From Mortierella alpina (Eukaryota > Mortierellomycota > Mortierellomycetes > Mortierellales > Mortierellaceae): DNA of 64,000 bases. The first letter of the stretch is position 1. Every line of letters begins with the position of its first letter. A program made the translations under genes and the position numbers. Below, piece by piece: positions 24,198 through 35,218 of the stretch. Under the pieces are notes generated by a model. That model had not been told where the DNA came from. It searched no databases and worked only from the letters and a program-made list of their open reading frames with translations. The stretch covers positions 2,728,001-2,792,000 of the forward strand of contig JANATF010000001.1 of assembly GCA_029449245.1 (NCBI GenBank). Direction: 5' to 3'.

Positions 24198-25246
24198 CTA
24201 GACTATAATAGTTCGTTTTGTGTCGGCTGGCTTGAAGCGTGAGTTGACATTAGTCTCTCGAGCATTAAAGCCCTCCAAATCTACAGCCGCCCGCAGCTGC
24301 TGCAGGCCTATCGGGAATGATTTTTGCATCACGCTCCAGGCCACATTCTCGGAGCATGGTGGTGTCGTCAACGACCCGGAGTACTCCCATCGAGGACCAA
24401 AATTGCCAATGACCTTGATAAGCGGCGTAAGATTGACGGACTTGAGTTTGACGTCGACGGAGGTTGCGTTGGCGGATTTAAGCTGACTTGTCGTCGTCGT
24501 CGTCTTCTTGCCCTGCGTCCGTGCCACTTTACCGTCCAGTTCGGTTAGGAACTGAAAGAATGGCATATTGTGCCTTTGGGCATGAAGCAACACAGCCACT
24601 ACCGCCAGGGCGCCATCCTCTGGGGATCGATGAACCATATGAAGTTCTGCATCTGTGATTTTTTTTGAACGTTAGAGGTTAAGGATGAGGTCCTTGCCCA
24701 CAAGCAAAAAAAAAGTATTACGCTAGGTCATTTTATACACACACCTGCATGCTTTCCATAAATCCTGTGCTCGCTCGGTGTATGAAAGTGGAATTGAATG
24801 AGATTATACTGCTTTCCACGGATCGTTATCGAGGAGTTGTGGGATGCATCGCTCGGGTCCCAGTCGACCTCGACAGCATGTCCATTCCAGTGTGCGACAG
24901 CATCTTTGATAGCGCTGCCATCATAGACTAGAGGGGCCACGGTAGCGGTGACGAACGATCCGAGGGTGTCGTCGTTGATGTCAATGGGCGATTGCTGCAT
25001 TCCTTTGTCGCAGGCTACATAGCTTGGGTCAACTAGACCCCAATGGACGTGGCCATCTGGTCCTGTACCGTACTTTCAGTGACACAAAAAGTGTTAAACC
25101 TTGGCCTTCACTTTCTTTTCTACCTCGTTCAGCTGTTACGTAAAGAGTGTACCTACATTCCAAGCGTTTCCAGCATTTGCAAAGCAATTGATGGTTACAG
25201 CGAGGATGGCCAAGGTCTTGACAATGTTACCGAGAAACACCCTCAT
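24198..25246 (-). CDS. Secreted alpha-type carbonic anhydrase
   Basis: Three exons (25246-25157, 25072-24745, 24652-24198) encode about 290 residues. The enzyme interconverts CO2 and bicarbonate. The first exon is a signal peptide (MRVFLGNIVKTLAILAVTIN). The mature part has YGTGPDGHVHWGL, QQSPIDI, the zinc-ligand strand LIQFHFHTPSEHRI (two His ligands) and the third ligand in AELHMVH; SGSLTTPPCSENVAW is the conserved active-site wall with Thr. All zinc ligands are present, so activity is expected. A Thr-rich insert (KKTTTTTSQ) sits between. Secretion to the wall or medium is inferred from the signal peptide. The gene is divergent from POLE2, sharing a 465-bp promoter region. Confidence 0.95.
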
Positions 25247-25711
25247 AGTGACAGATCGCTGCGAGCAGCAAGGAGGGGTGAAGGTGAGTTGAGAAGAATA
25301 CGAAGGAAAAAATAATAAAAGGAGGGGCACAGGAAGCAAAGAGTATTATTGTCTGGGTGGCATAGGCATATACCCCGTTCTTTTTTGTCCTTTTCTTTTC
25401 TCTCCTTTCATTCAAAGGTGTGTATCAACAGTTATCCTCCACGGACGCCCTTGCCGTTCCGAAGCACAGTGATCCACACAGGGACGGATGCGAGAGGTAG
25501 CCAGTTGCCACCAGTCACAGAAAGCCACTGTTCATTTAAGTCGCGTCGGAAACAAACAAATGGAAGAAGCGCGTCTCTCCTTCTGTCTGTCCAGGTGCTG
25601 CTTTTGTTGCCTCCCTCCCCAACGGCTTTCCATTCTTAGCCCTCTCCGTCAGTTCTTTTTCAACGTTGCCTTCCCAACTCCAGCAGCTAGAATACTCTAC
25701 AGGAAGCAGCC
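25247..25711. other. Shared promoter region, carbonic anhydrase / POLE2
   Basis: 465 bp between two divergent start codons. It has T/C-rich stretches on both strands but no clear TATA box. Nothing else is seen. Confidence 0.6.
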
Positions 25712-28235
25712 ATGTCCACACCCAAGGCAAGGATGATGGCCGTTCGGCGTCAGATTGTCCGCACCTTCAAAAAGCATCAGCTCACGCTGCAGCTCGATGC
25801 CACCGAGTTCATCGAAGAGACACTGGAGGCTCAGAATGTGCCGCCTGAGGACCTCGTCGACACCCTTGAGAACATTGCCACAGGATATGTTGCAAGAGAA
25901 GGTAGGTTGCTGCGTCCTTGCAAACTATACACTCTTGAGACTCGACTGGCTTCCGTTTCCCAAGGCATTTCATCGAAGTAGTATCTGATTTGATTCTCGA
26001 CCTTAGGCTTGAACCTTGTGAACAAAGCTCGTGTGGAGACTGTCCTCGAGTCTATGCAGAAATGGACCCATCATCTGCATGAAAGACCTACGCGCAATAC
26101 ACTGGATCCTCACAAGTCACAGCAACCGATGCCTTCTCAGACTCACTCTCTGGCGTCGTCACAACGTCAACGTCGATCCTCACAGGGGCGGCTGATGGTG
26201 GACAAACTGGACTTTGAATCGATAGATATGGACTCGATGCGGGATCAAATCCAGGAACTGGAGGGCGAGCATCTACAGGAGCCATATCGTCCTGCGGAGG
26301 ACGATTACATGATAGATCAGGAATTCGCAGACACGCAAATGCAGAATGGCCAGTTTGAGGAGGAGGAGGAAGATGATGTCGACATTACGGAACTGCTGCA
26401 CGTTGTGGATGCGTTTGATATGCCTCAATGGGCTTGGGCAACGGACATCAAGACGTTTACAAAGGTCGATCCTGTGAAAAGGCAACAGGAGATTGAGAAT
26501 GGACATCATGCCGCCAACGGATCTTCTGGCGCGCACTCGACCCGGATCGCCAATCAGATTTTGGGACTAGCAGAGGAAAAGACGTCCATGTTCCGAGCAC
26601 GGTATCATGTGCTGCTACAGCGGATCATGAGGAACGAATGCTTTGCGCCACCTGTGTTTACTGGCGGAATGGAACAGGATCGGTACCTGAAGCTGACGCC
26701 GTTGAAGGCGCTCAAGGGCCGCTGTGGGGAGCGGTTTTTGATGTTCGGGATGCTGGTCCAGATGAGCGGAGGAAAGTACTGCCTTGAGGATGCGGATGAT
26801 CGAGTCGAGCTGGTGCTGGATCACAGCGTAGGTCTTTTATTTTTTGTACGGAGGATCGTCATCAAGGAAACGCAGAAGGGCAACTATCAGAACTTGACGC
26901 CATTCTTTTTTTGTTTTACCTAGCAAAACTCTGCGGGATTGTTCACCGAGAACTGCTTTGTTCTGGTCGAAGGACAGTACACGGACGACAACGTAATACT
27001 GGTCGAGACCATTGGTTTGCCTCCACCAGAACTCCGTGAGGAATCGAAGTAGGTGCTATTTTGGGTTCTTTGAGGCGTTTTTATGGCCATTTGCCAAACA
27101 GCCTGAACGAGAAATGTTGCTGACGCTAGTTGACATTTGTGAACTGTAGAAAAGTATTTGGAAACATCGACTTTTTGGGCGTACCCCGGGAGATGCGGAG
27201 CGAGGAACAGCTCAAAGTCATCGCCGAGGAGTACGAGGACATCTCGTTTGTGATCCTTTCCGATCTCTGGCTTGACCAACCCAAGGTAAAGCAAAACGAA
27301 GCCCGTATGTGCAAACGAGGAAGAGTAGGTACTACAGCAGTTCTGCATCAGGACTCTAACAAACCACGACTGGATATACTCACTACGATAGACATTTTCA
27401 ACACTCCGGACAATATTTGAGGGGTACTCTAATTCGACTCTTCCACTTGCCTTCATCATGTGTGGCAGTTTCAAATCTCAACCTTTTCTCTACAACGGAC
27501 TGGAATCAGGACAATATCGGGAAGGATTCAATGCACTGGCAGATCTCATTGCAGAGTTTCCGACCATGGCGACATTCAGTTACTTTATCTTTGTCCCTGG
27601 TCCGAATGATCCTTGGGGAGCCAGTGTCCTGCCACGGCCCAAGATCCCAGACTTTTATACCGCTAAGGTCAGGTCCTTGGTGAAGCGATCCATCTTTACG
27701 TCGAACCCTTGCAGGATCAAGTACTGCGACCAGGAGATTGTCATCTTCCGTGAGGACATTTTGAGCCGACTTTTGCGCAACTGTATCGTACCACCTTGTG
27801 CCGATGTCGTGGTTCAAAAACAGCTTGTGAGGACCATTATCGATGGCGCTCATCTGTGTCCGCTCCCATTAACGACGCGGCAAGTCTCTTGGGCTCATGA
27901 TCACGCCTTACGACTGTACCCTGTACCCGATGCTGTAAGACCCTTACTGTGGAAATATCAATTTGGAAACTTGAAGACGAATGATGTTTGGATAGAAATA
28001 CTGACATGTGTTTCCAATTCTCTGCGCTGCGGTAGTTGATCCTTGCGGACAAATTTGAGGCATATAATTTCAAGTACCAGAATTGTCATAGCATGAACCC
28101 AGGCAGCTTTCCCACCAGCGATTACTCTTGGATGGTTTACTATCCTGCAAGCAGGAGATCTGATATCTGGTACGTTTGCTTACATTGTGTCTCGATCCGA
28201 TTGATGAGTGTTTTCCTTTGCAAAGCTGGACATGA
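25712..28235 (+). CDS. DPB2: DNA polymerase epsilon subunit 2 (Dpb2)
   Basis: Seven exons are inferred: 25712-25901, 26007-26827, 26924-27048, 27150-27285, 27392-27934, 28036-28169 and 28226-28235, about 652 residues. This is the essential non-catalytic B subunit of the leading-strand polymerase, linking it to the CMG helicase. The N-terminal helical domain is present (MMAVRRQIVRTFKKHQLTLQ), then an acidic linker (EEEEEDDVDITELL), an OB fold (SGGKYCLEDADDRVELVLD) and the inactive calcineurin-like phosphoesterase fold (FVILSDLWLDQPK, PGPNDPWG, CRIKYCDQEIVIFREDI, LYPVPDALILADKFEAY, NPGSFPTSDYSWMVYYPASR). The last 10-nt exon (C-W-T-stop) is uncertain: reading through the intron gives a longer tail ending at 28242. 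Confidence 0.96.
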
Positions 28236-28409
28236 TCTCTGACCTCAACGAATGCTACTTAAACATAAAACTGCATGATCATAGTCAAATACCCAAGCCA
28301 ACACGATAAAAAAGAGTCCAATGAAATGAAGAAAAAAGACAAAAAGAAATGAAACTGACAGGGTACATGTATTGCATTGATGCTATCCGATGAATGAAAA
28401 TGCTGCTAC

Positions 28410-29098
28410 TTAAACTTCCACGCAACCACCCACAACTTTCTTGATGGCTGCTCGTCCGTAAGGAATGTAAGACGCGCTGTACCAGAATAGAGCCAAGAAC
28501 TGAACGATGCACAGGACCAAGCACAGGATCGTAGACTTGAGGGTGAATGCGACAATAAAGGTGAGAACAATCATGGCCAGGAACACGATCGATGCCACCA
28601 TGCGGACAGGCGCAAACATGGTCTTGAGCTGCCTGCCTGGTCCGATGAGGAAGGTGGTGCTGAGAAGAGACACGATGTTGCCGAGTGTGAAAAAGACTGC
28701 GAAGAGAGCCAGTTGGGCTGTGGCGAGAGCCAAGGTGGACTGGTAGAACAAGAAACAACATAGAGGGAGTGGGTTAGCCACTGTCTTGTCTTTTCTCAGT
28801 TGCCTTCACACCTCTGCAGGCACATACCAAGATAGTGATGACGAATCCAAGAACGAAGCTGAGGCCAAGAGAGAAGAAGAGAGATCAAGGTGTGTGTTAA
28901 TAACAATAGACACTCCGTTGGCTTTATTCCTCCTGCTCCTGCACGCATCTGAAAAGGCGTGAGTGTATAGCGAGGGAGCCCGATGTGCTGAGCCGTTTAA
29001 GTTTCTTGTCCGTTCGTTCGTGCATACCATATTCCAAATCCATAGAGACGCTGAGTGCGGTTCAAAGTGAAGCAGCTCAGAGGATTAGAGTCGTCCAT
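28410..29098 (-). CDS. SFT2: SFT2-family vesicle transport protein
   Basis: Three exons (29098-29028, 28858-28828, 28739-28410) encode 143 residues. Sft2 is a small Golgi tetraspan protein acting in endosome-to-Golgi fusion. The sequence begins MDDSNPLSCFTLNRTQRLYG, continues FGICFVLGFVITILSTLALA, and has four hydrophobic segments with the family hallmarks FTLGNIVSLLSTTFLIGPG, RQLKTMFAPVR and the ending LALFWYSASYIPYGRAAIKK. Length matches the family. The 31-nt middle exon is short but phases on both sides fit. Divergent from the CHY zinc-finger gene. Confidence 0.94.
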
Positions 29099-29527
29099 AA
29101 CCTAGGTTGAAGCAAAAGTGTGATAAGCGGTATGAGCAGGTACGGCAAATGGCCAGGAGCTGGGGCTGTGCGGTGGTAGTACAAGACATTACATCGTCGT
29201 TGCTGATTGCAGACGACATTCCCCAGATAGCCATGGTGCAAGTCAAATGTGGGGGGGGGGGGGGGTGATTCACAAAAGGTGGGATATTGGTTGGGCAAAG
29301 AGAACGGTGGAGAGGAATGAAGAACAATGTAAATGCCAAGGTGAGCAGCCGAGTCAAAAAGAAAAGCCGGCCGTACAGAACAGCCCACACACCACCTTTG
29401 CGCCACTAACTCCTCCATCACACCGCAGTCAGGTGAGTTGGACTTTTTTTTTCATTCAGGGACATATCAAAAACCGAGATCATCTTTAAAGCTACCCCAT
29501 CACCACCTTCCTACGACAGCCTCCACC
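29099..29527. other. Shared promoter region, SFT2 / CHY finger gene, with poly-G
   Basis: 429 bp between divergent start codons. A run of 15 G lies at 29251-29265 near the middle and a T8 run is just upstream of the CHY gene. No TATA box is clear. Confidence 0.6.
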
Positions 29528-30214
29528 ATGTGTAAACACGTCCTCAACGTCCAAGTACGCAACGCCTCGCCGCTCTTGCAATCAGTAGTGACCCAGTGAC
29601 TGGATACCGAAAACTAAGTCCTGATTTCGTTGTTCCCTTTACCCTCCCTCCACTTTGGAATGCTAGGCCTCCATTCGCGCACCATGCTGCAAGTTGTGGT
29701 TCGACTGTGCAGAGTGCCACGGCGAGGCTTCGGACCATCCTCTCAGAAAGACAACCGAAATGGTCTTTGGATGCAAAAAGTGCAAAAAGGTCTTCCGCAA
29801 GGACATGGAGTACGTAATTGATCTCGAGAAACAGCAGATGACGAAAGGAAGGCTGCTCGAGACGTGATTGAGGCTGATGCATATTCATATTCTGTTGTGT
29901 ATGATAGGCACTTTGAGGAGGAGGACGAGTACTGCCCACACTGCGACAACAAATTTATTGTCGAGGCAAAGACGCCGCAGATGGGTTTTACTGTGGAGGG
30001 TCACGACGAAAGAATGGGAAACAGGTACGAAGGATACCAACTGCAGGGCCCCAGTTCTGATAGGAATGGACCAAAGCTTTTGGAAATTCACTTATGGATA
30101 TGATTTCACTCCTTTGAACCAACTTTTAGATTCGAGAAGGATCTGCGACTGAAGGAGGACAACTTAAAGTCCGTCTTTGATCCCAATGCTGATATCTCGC
30201 ATGTGATGGGTTAG
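29528..30214 (+). CDS. CHY zinc-finger protein (Hot13-like)
   Basis: Four exons (29528-29554, 29667-29809, 29908-30024, 30130-30214) encode 123 residues. The sequence MCKHVLNVQASIRAPCCKLW, WFDCAECHGEASDHPL, MVFGCKKCKKVFRKDME and YCPHCDNKFIVEAKTP carries the Cys/His ligands of the CHY zinc finger. Yeast Hot13 of this family keeps the Mia40-Erv1 mitochondrial intermembrane-space import system active; some relatives are cytosolic. The first coding exon is only 27 nt, yet it supplies the expected first ligands (CKH), which supports the model. The C-terminal 50 residues lie beyond the finger and are not recognised. Confidence 0.92.
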
Positions 30215-30490
30215 ACCACTTCACATCAAGCCGGGGAAGGGAAAAACGAGCATGAGAATGGATTTAGAGCCGCAGGAAAGATCGACAAAGTGCTTTCGAA
30301 AAGGGCTGCCATATTGTAATAACAAACGGATTAATTGAAGCAAACGACACTGCATCTTGGGATTGCAACGACCTGACATGGATCTGAGTTGATCATGGAC
30401 AGTGTATGTTTTTGTTTCGGGCGTGAACGTTCCCTTGGGCAATTCGGTTGAGATAATTTACAATTTGTAGTTGTGTCTATAATATGGCTT

Positions 30491-31195
30491 CTACTTGACC
30501 TTGCGATCTCCAGGACGACCGAGATCCTCCTCAGCCTGTTCTGCAAATCCAAAGGCCTTGGGGATCATGTACGTGCGCTTTTTGGGCTCTGCGGGGGCCT
30601 CCAACTCCTGGTACTCCTGAGCCGCTGTCTCTGCTACCGATGCTCCTGTTTGATCCTTCTTGTTGGTGTAGGTAAATCGGGGTGGTGCGACAAGCTGCTC
30701 GTGCTTCTGAGACTCGTTGAACTCTTTAGGCATCTCAAATCCAACCATCGTGGCAGTCTTGCCCACCTGTAGACCCTTCTCTTCATCCCAGAAGCTTGGG
30801 TTGTATCGTTCGACAAGTCCCTATGGAGAATCATTGGCCGGATCAAGAAGAAAGTGACGGGTCAGAACAGCTTGTTCATCCGAGCAAGAAGTCGTTAAGC
30901 GATCGTACGATCAATCCCTGGGGTTTACCTGATGGCTGCGCTGGCTCTCCATGTACACAACCAAGTCCTCGCCATCGGTGTAGAGTTTGTTGAGCTTGAC
31001 AGGATCAGTTTCGCCGGAGTTCTTACGGAAAGCGTCCTTCAGGGCCTCGGTCCAGACCTTGTTGCTGTGGACATTGACGCCGAGCAAACCAGTTGCGGTG
31101 CGTTCGTTTGGGTGGGTGTACTGAAGGTGGACCTCCTTGAGGATGCGCCTGAACTGGGACAGACTCTGGGAGCGTGCTGCTGCTGTAGATGCCAT
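30491..31195 (-). CDS. FMC1-like mitochondrial LYR-type protein (ATP synthase assembly)
   Basis: Two exons (31195-30929 and 30820-30491) encode about 198 residues. The N-terminus SLSQFRRILKEVHLQY resembles a degenerate LYR helix; then DLVVYMESQRSHQ, GLVERYNP and a tail MVGFEMPKEFNES follow. The pair 'L..L.SQR...LLERYNP' then a short methionine/proline tail is the pattern I recall for Fmc1, which assists F1-ATPase assembly in the mitochondrial matrix. The C-terminal ~80 residues (Ala/Glu-rich, ending PGDRKVK) exceed the usual Fmc1 length. The identification is moderate; another small LYR protein is possible. Divergent from the acyl-CoA synthetase. Confidence 0.58.
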
Positions 31196-31883
31196 TTCGT
31201 CGTTGGGGTGCGTAGTCCTGTCGAGTTCCTGAACGAAATGAGTAATCTCGCACCGCAGTGTGAGAACCAGTGAACACAGTCAACAAGCGCCAGCCGCCTA
31301 CTCGCACTGGAAGTAGTGAGCGCAGGCCCAGGAAATAAAGACCCCGTCCACGGGCCGATGGCCAAAATCAAAGTTTAGCAGTGGCAAGTGGAGAAGCCAA
31401 TGATGCCACGCTCCGGATCAATACAAACGAGGTCTATGGGCGACAGTGCCCATGGAGCACACCGCCAGCGCAGAAATAGCCAGAACCACGATCGCCTTGC
31501 CTGCCTTGCCTGCCTGTCTGCCTGTCTGCCTGCCTGCCTGAATGCTCTCGCAGTGCCTCTCCGCCCCCACTCCAGCCCGTCTCCACGTCAGTGGGGTGTG
31601 GGTGCTTCGGGCCTGTCTCTCGTCGTCTCCGCTTTCATTCTCTACTTGCGAAACCTTGATTTTTTTTCCCTTCTTACTTTGATCCCCCCTCGTCCCTCGT
31701 CCCTCGTCTGCTTCTCTCTTCTTCCTCTTCTGTCCTTTCTATTCTTTCCGCTCCTCCACCACCTCCCTCCTCCATTCCTCCGGTGCTCCTCTGCTCCTAA
31801 TCAGCCTTCCAGCCCTTGTGCATTCCTCTGGCCTTCACACACACCCCGCTCTCCTTTGAACATACCTTATCCAGATCAAAGAC
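31196..31883. other. Shared promoter region, FMC1-like / acyl-CoA synthetase
   Basis: 688 bp between divergent start codons. A degenerate TGCC-type simple repeat lies at 31498-31542 and a strongly pyrimidine-rich leader covers 31640-31880. No TATA box is evident. Confidence 0.6.
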
Positions 31884-34728
31884 ATGCCTTCCTTCAATAA
31901 GTACAACCTCGACAAGCAGAGTGTCGAGGTCCCTGGCACCCGGAAGCCTGGCGCTTCAGGCAAGTTTGACAGTGGCTCGTAGGATCACAACTGTTGGGCC
32001 ACGCCATCGTGAAACTAGTCGCTAATACAGAACCTCTGTCGTCTCACTCACAGGCCACTACAGACATGCCGCCTTTGCTGATGCTCTTGTCACCAACATC
32101 CGCGAGGCTCCTCATATCGAAACTCTTTACGACATGTGGCAGAACTGTAAGTTGATGCCCGAGGACCTGAGAAATCTTTGCTCGGAACTGTCTCACAAGA
32201 AAACTCTCTCACACTCTGGTCTCCACACCTTGCCTCTTAACCTTCAGCCGTGACAAAGTATGGCGGCAATGACTTTTTGGGTCATCGTCCCTTCAACACT
32301 GTTGCCCAGACCTACGGTGGCTACACTTGGGAGACGTACCGCCAGATCAACCAGCGCGTTAATGCGTTCGGCAGCGGTATCATGCACCTGAATGAGGTGA
32401 TCCTCGGCAACCGTCAGCTCAACCGCTGGTCCTTGGGCATCTGGTCCCATGGCCGCCCCGAGTGGTTCATTACAGAGATGAGCTGCAACTGCTACAACCT
32501 CATTTCTGTTGCGCTGTACGACACCCTTGGACCCGATGCAGTCGAGTACATTGTCAACCACGCGGAGATTGAGATTGTTGTCTCCAGCGGTAAGTCGTTT
32601 TTTGTGTCTATTGGCGCCTGCGTCCTTTGCCTGCACGTGAAAACCATAATGGTTTCTGATCGCCCTTTGTGTACCTCTCTCTTCCCCCCTTTCCTCGATC
32701 AACTTCTTTGTAATATTGTTTCCGGGCTTTGACCTTATGCAGCCAACCATATCGCCTCGCTGCTCGAGAACGCCGAGAAGCTCCCCAAGCTCAAGGCCAT
32801 CGTAAGCATGGACGCTCTTCACGATACCGTCCCCGTCCCCGGCGCCACCTCTGCCGCACAGGTGCTTCGTGCTTGGGGTGCACAGAAGGGCATCAAGGTC
32901 TACGACTTTAACGAGATCGAGTCCCTCGGTGCCGAGTTCCCTCGCAAGCACCTGCCTCCCACCGCCGACGAGGTCGCCTCCATCTGCTACACCTCCGGCA
33001 CCACTGGTCAGCCTGTAAGTGTGCTGCTTTCATGCCATTACGGCGGTCGGCTTAGGATGCACTTGGTTGATTGAGAGTATGGACAATAACGATCTAACAC
33101 CCCCGCTTGGTTTATAGAAAGGAGCCATGTTGACGCACAGAAACTTTGTCGCCACTGTTGGTACTAACCGCGAGGGCATGCTCCTCACCGAGGACGACGT
33201 TTTGATCAGGTACGACTCGCCTTCTGAAGCTGCTTATTGACACGCGATGTACACAACACGACCATGGAGTGATATGCGCAAAACACAATGGCTCAACTCT
33301 GGTCTACAATTTTCGCACTTCTAGTTTCTTGCCTTTGGCTCACATTATGGGACGCGTCATCGACACCTGCTCCATGTACAGCGGCGGAAAGATCGGTTAC
33401 TTCCGTGGAGATATCCTCTTGCTTCTGGAGGATGTTGCCGAGCTCCGCCCCACATTCTTCCCCGCTGTTCCTCGCCTCTTGAACCGCATCTATGCCAAGC
33501 TCGTTGCCTCTACCATTGAGGCACCCGGTCTGGTCGGTGCCTTGGCCCGTCGCGGTGTCGCCGCCAAGATGGCCAACCTGGCTGCCGGAAAGGGCGTCAA
33601 CCACGCTCTCTGGGACAGGCTGCTGTTCAACAAGGTCAAGATGGCCTTGGGTGGTCGTGTTCAGGTCATCCTGACTGGATCTGCGCCCATTGCCAAGGAG
33701 GTTCTCAGCTTTTTGAGGATTGCTTTCGGATGCGTGGTTCTGGAGGGATACGGCTCCACCGAGGGCATGGCTACTGCCACCATCACAATGGCCGAGTATG
33801 TGAACCAACGCCCTTTCTTTTTATTTCTTATATGTGTTGTATGTTGTGGCAGTTAATCTAACCAACGGTGATCCTTCTACGAAAATAGTGAGTACATTCC
33901 TGGCCACATTGGCTGCCCTCGTGCTGGATGCGAGCTCAAGCTGGTGGATGTGCCCGCGATGAACTACCGCTCTACCGACCAGCCTTACCCCCGTGGAGAG
34001 ATCTGGATCCGTGGTGACACTGTCTTTAAGGGATACTTCAAGGATGAGAAGAACACTAGCGAGACTATCGATTCTGAAGGCTGGCTTGCTACCGGAGATA
34101 TTGGATTTGTCGATAAGCGTGGATGTTTCACGATCATTGACCGCAAGAAGAACATCTTCAAGGTATGAACAAAAAAAATAAGATGACCTAATAATCATCT
34201 CTCCTACTCGTTGTATAGGAAAATCAACTCACCTACCTTTCTTCGTTAATGATTTTGCCTGCATGATAGTTGGCGCAAGGCGAATACATTGCTCCCGAAA
34301 AGATTGAGAACATCTTGGGTGCGCGCTGCAATCTTGTCCAGCAGATCTATGTCCATGGTGATTCGCTTGAATCGACCTTGGTCGGAGTTGTTATTCCCGA
34401 GCCCGAGACCTTCTTGCCCTTTGCGAATGCCATTGCCGGTGCCTCCGTCACTGCTGGAGACGTTGAGGGTTTGAACAAGTTGTGCCAGGACCCCAAGGTC
34501 AAGAATGCGGTTTTGAAGGAGTTGGAGAAGGCTGGAAAGGCCGGTGCGATGCGTGGATTCGAGTTTGTGAAGCGTGTTCACTTGACCACGGATGCATTCT
34601 CGGTCGACAATGGCATGATGACACCTACCTTCAAGGTCCGTCGTCCACAGGTGGCCGAGCATTTCAGGGAACAAATCACGGCCATGTACGAGGAGATCCA
34701 TGCCTCAACCCCTGCTGCCAAGCTGTAG
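31884..34728 (+). CDS. Long-chain fatty acid-CoA ligase
   Basis: Eight exons (31884-31959, 32054-32146, 32248-32589, 32743-33014, 33118-33209, 33325-33795, 33889-34162, 34270-34728) encode about 692 residues. The enzyme activates long-chain fatty acids with ATP and CoA through an acyl-AMP. The P-loop YTSGTTGQPKGAMLTHRNF is split by an intron after QP. Other hallmarks are LPLAHIMGR, LTGSAPIAKEV, LEGYGSTEG, the ACS signature region GWLATGDIGFVDKRGCFTII and DRKKNIFKLAQGEYIAPEKI. The C-terminus ends AKL, a PTS1-like tripeptide, so peroxisomal location (as for yeast Faa2) is possible. The first intron uses a GC donor (GCAAGT). Every junction keeps phase, and no catalytic motif is missing. Confidence 0.96.
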
Positions 34729-35218
34729 ATAGATCTCATTTTTGCCATTATTACCCTTTGAAATAGAAGGTGACACGTTGTTTGCTACCCAAAAATGCAT
34801 TTGCATCTCAGCTGTTTGTGTAAAGTCCATCAAAGAAGTAGCAGAAAGCAACGAGGACTTGGACAAATGGCTTAAGAAAAGCATTCCGTAGAACTCGGAG
34901 AACCTCGACAAACCATGCTATGGTCTAATCATGCAACTACAACAGCTTTTGAAGTCCGTCAAGCGAAGGATTCAAAGCTGCGCTAACACCAACAATCGAC
35001 AGTCGATGGTTGTTCTTGTGCTCCGCTACACACGATCTTTGAGCCGAGTGGCGGTGCTCGCACACGGCAAGCAGCACCACATGAGGTCCTTGTCGAGTGG
35101 CAATGACAAAATCTCTCCCCACAACTTGCCGTTACTCTTATCTCTCTCTCATTCTTTCGCTCCTTCTCTCCATTGCCCTCTTTCGTCTGGACCATATGTA
35201 GCACGGTCTAACCTAACG
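34729..35218. other. Intergenic region before arrestin 3
   Basis: 490 bp, tandem orientation. A pyrimidine-rich leader (35130-35190) precedes the arrestin 3 ATG. No other feature is seen. Confidence 0.6.

Noticed and set aside
31498-31542. TGCC-type simple repeat as a regulatory array
   Set aside because: Short degenerate simple-sequence DNA in a shared promoter; no evidence for a specific factor.
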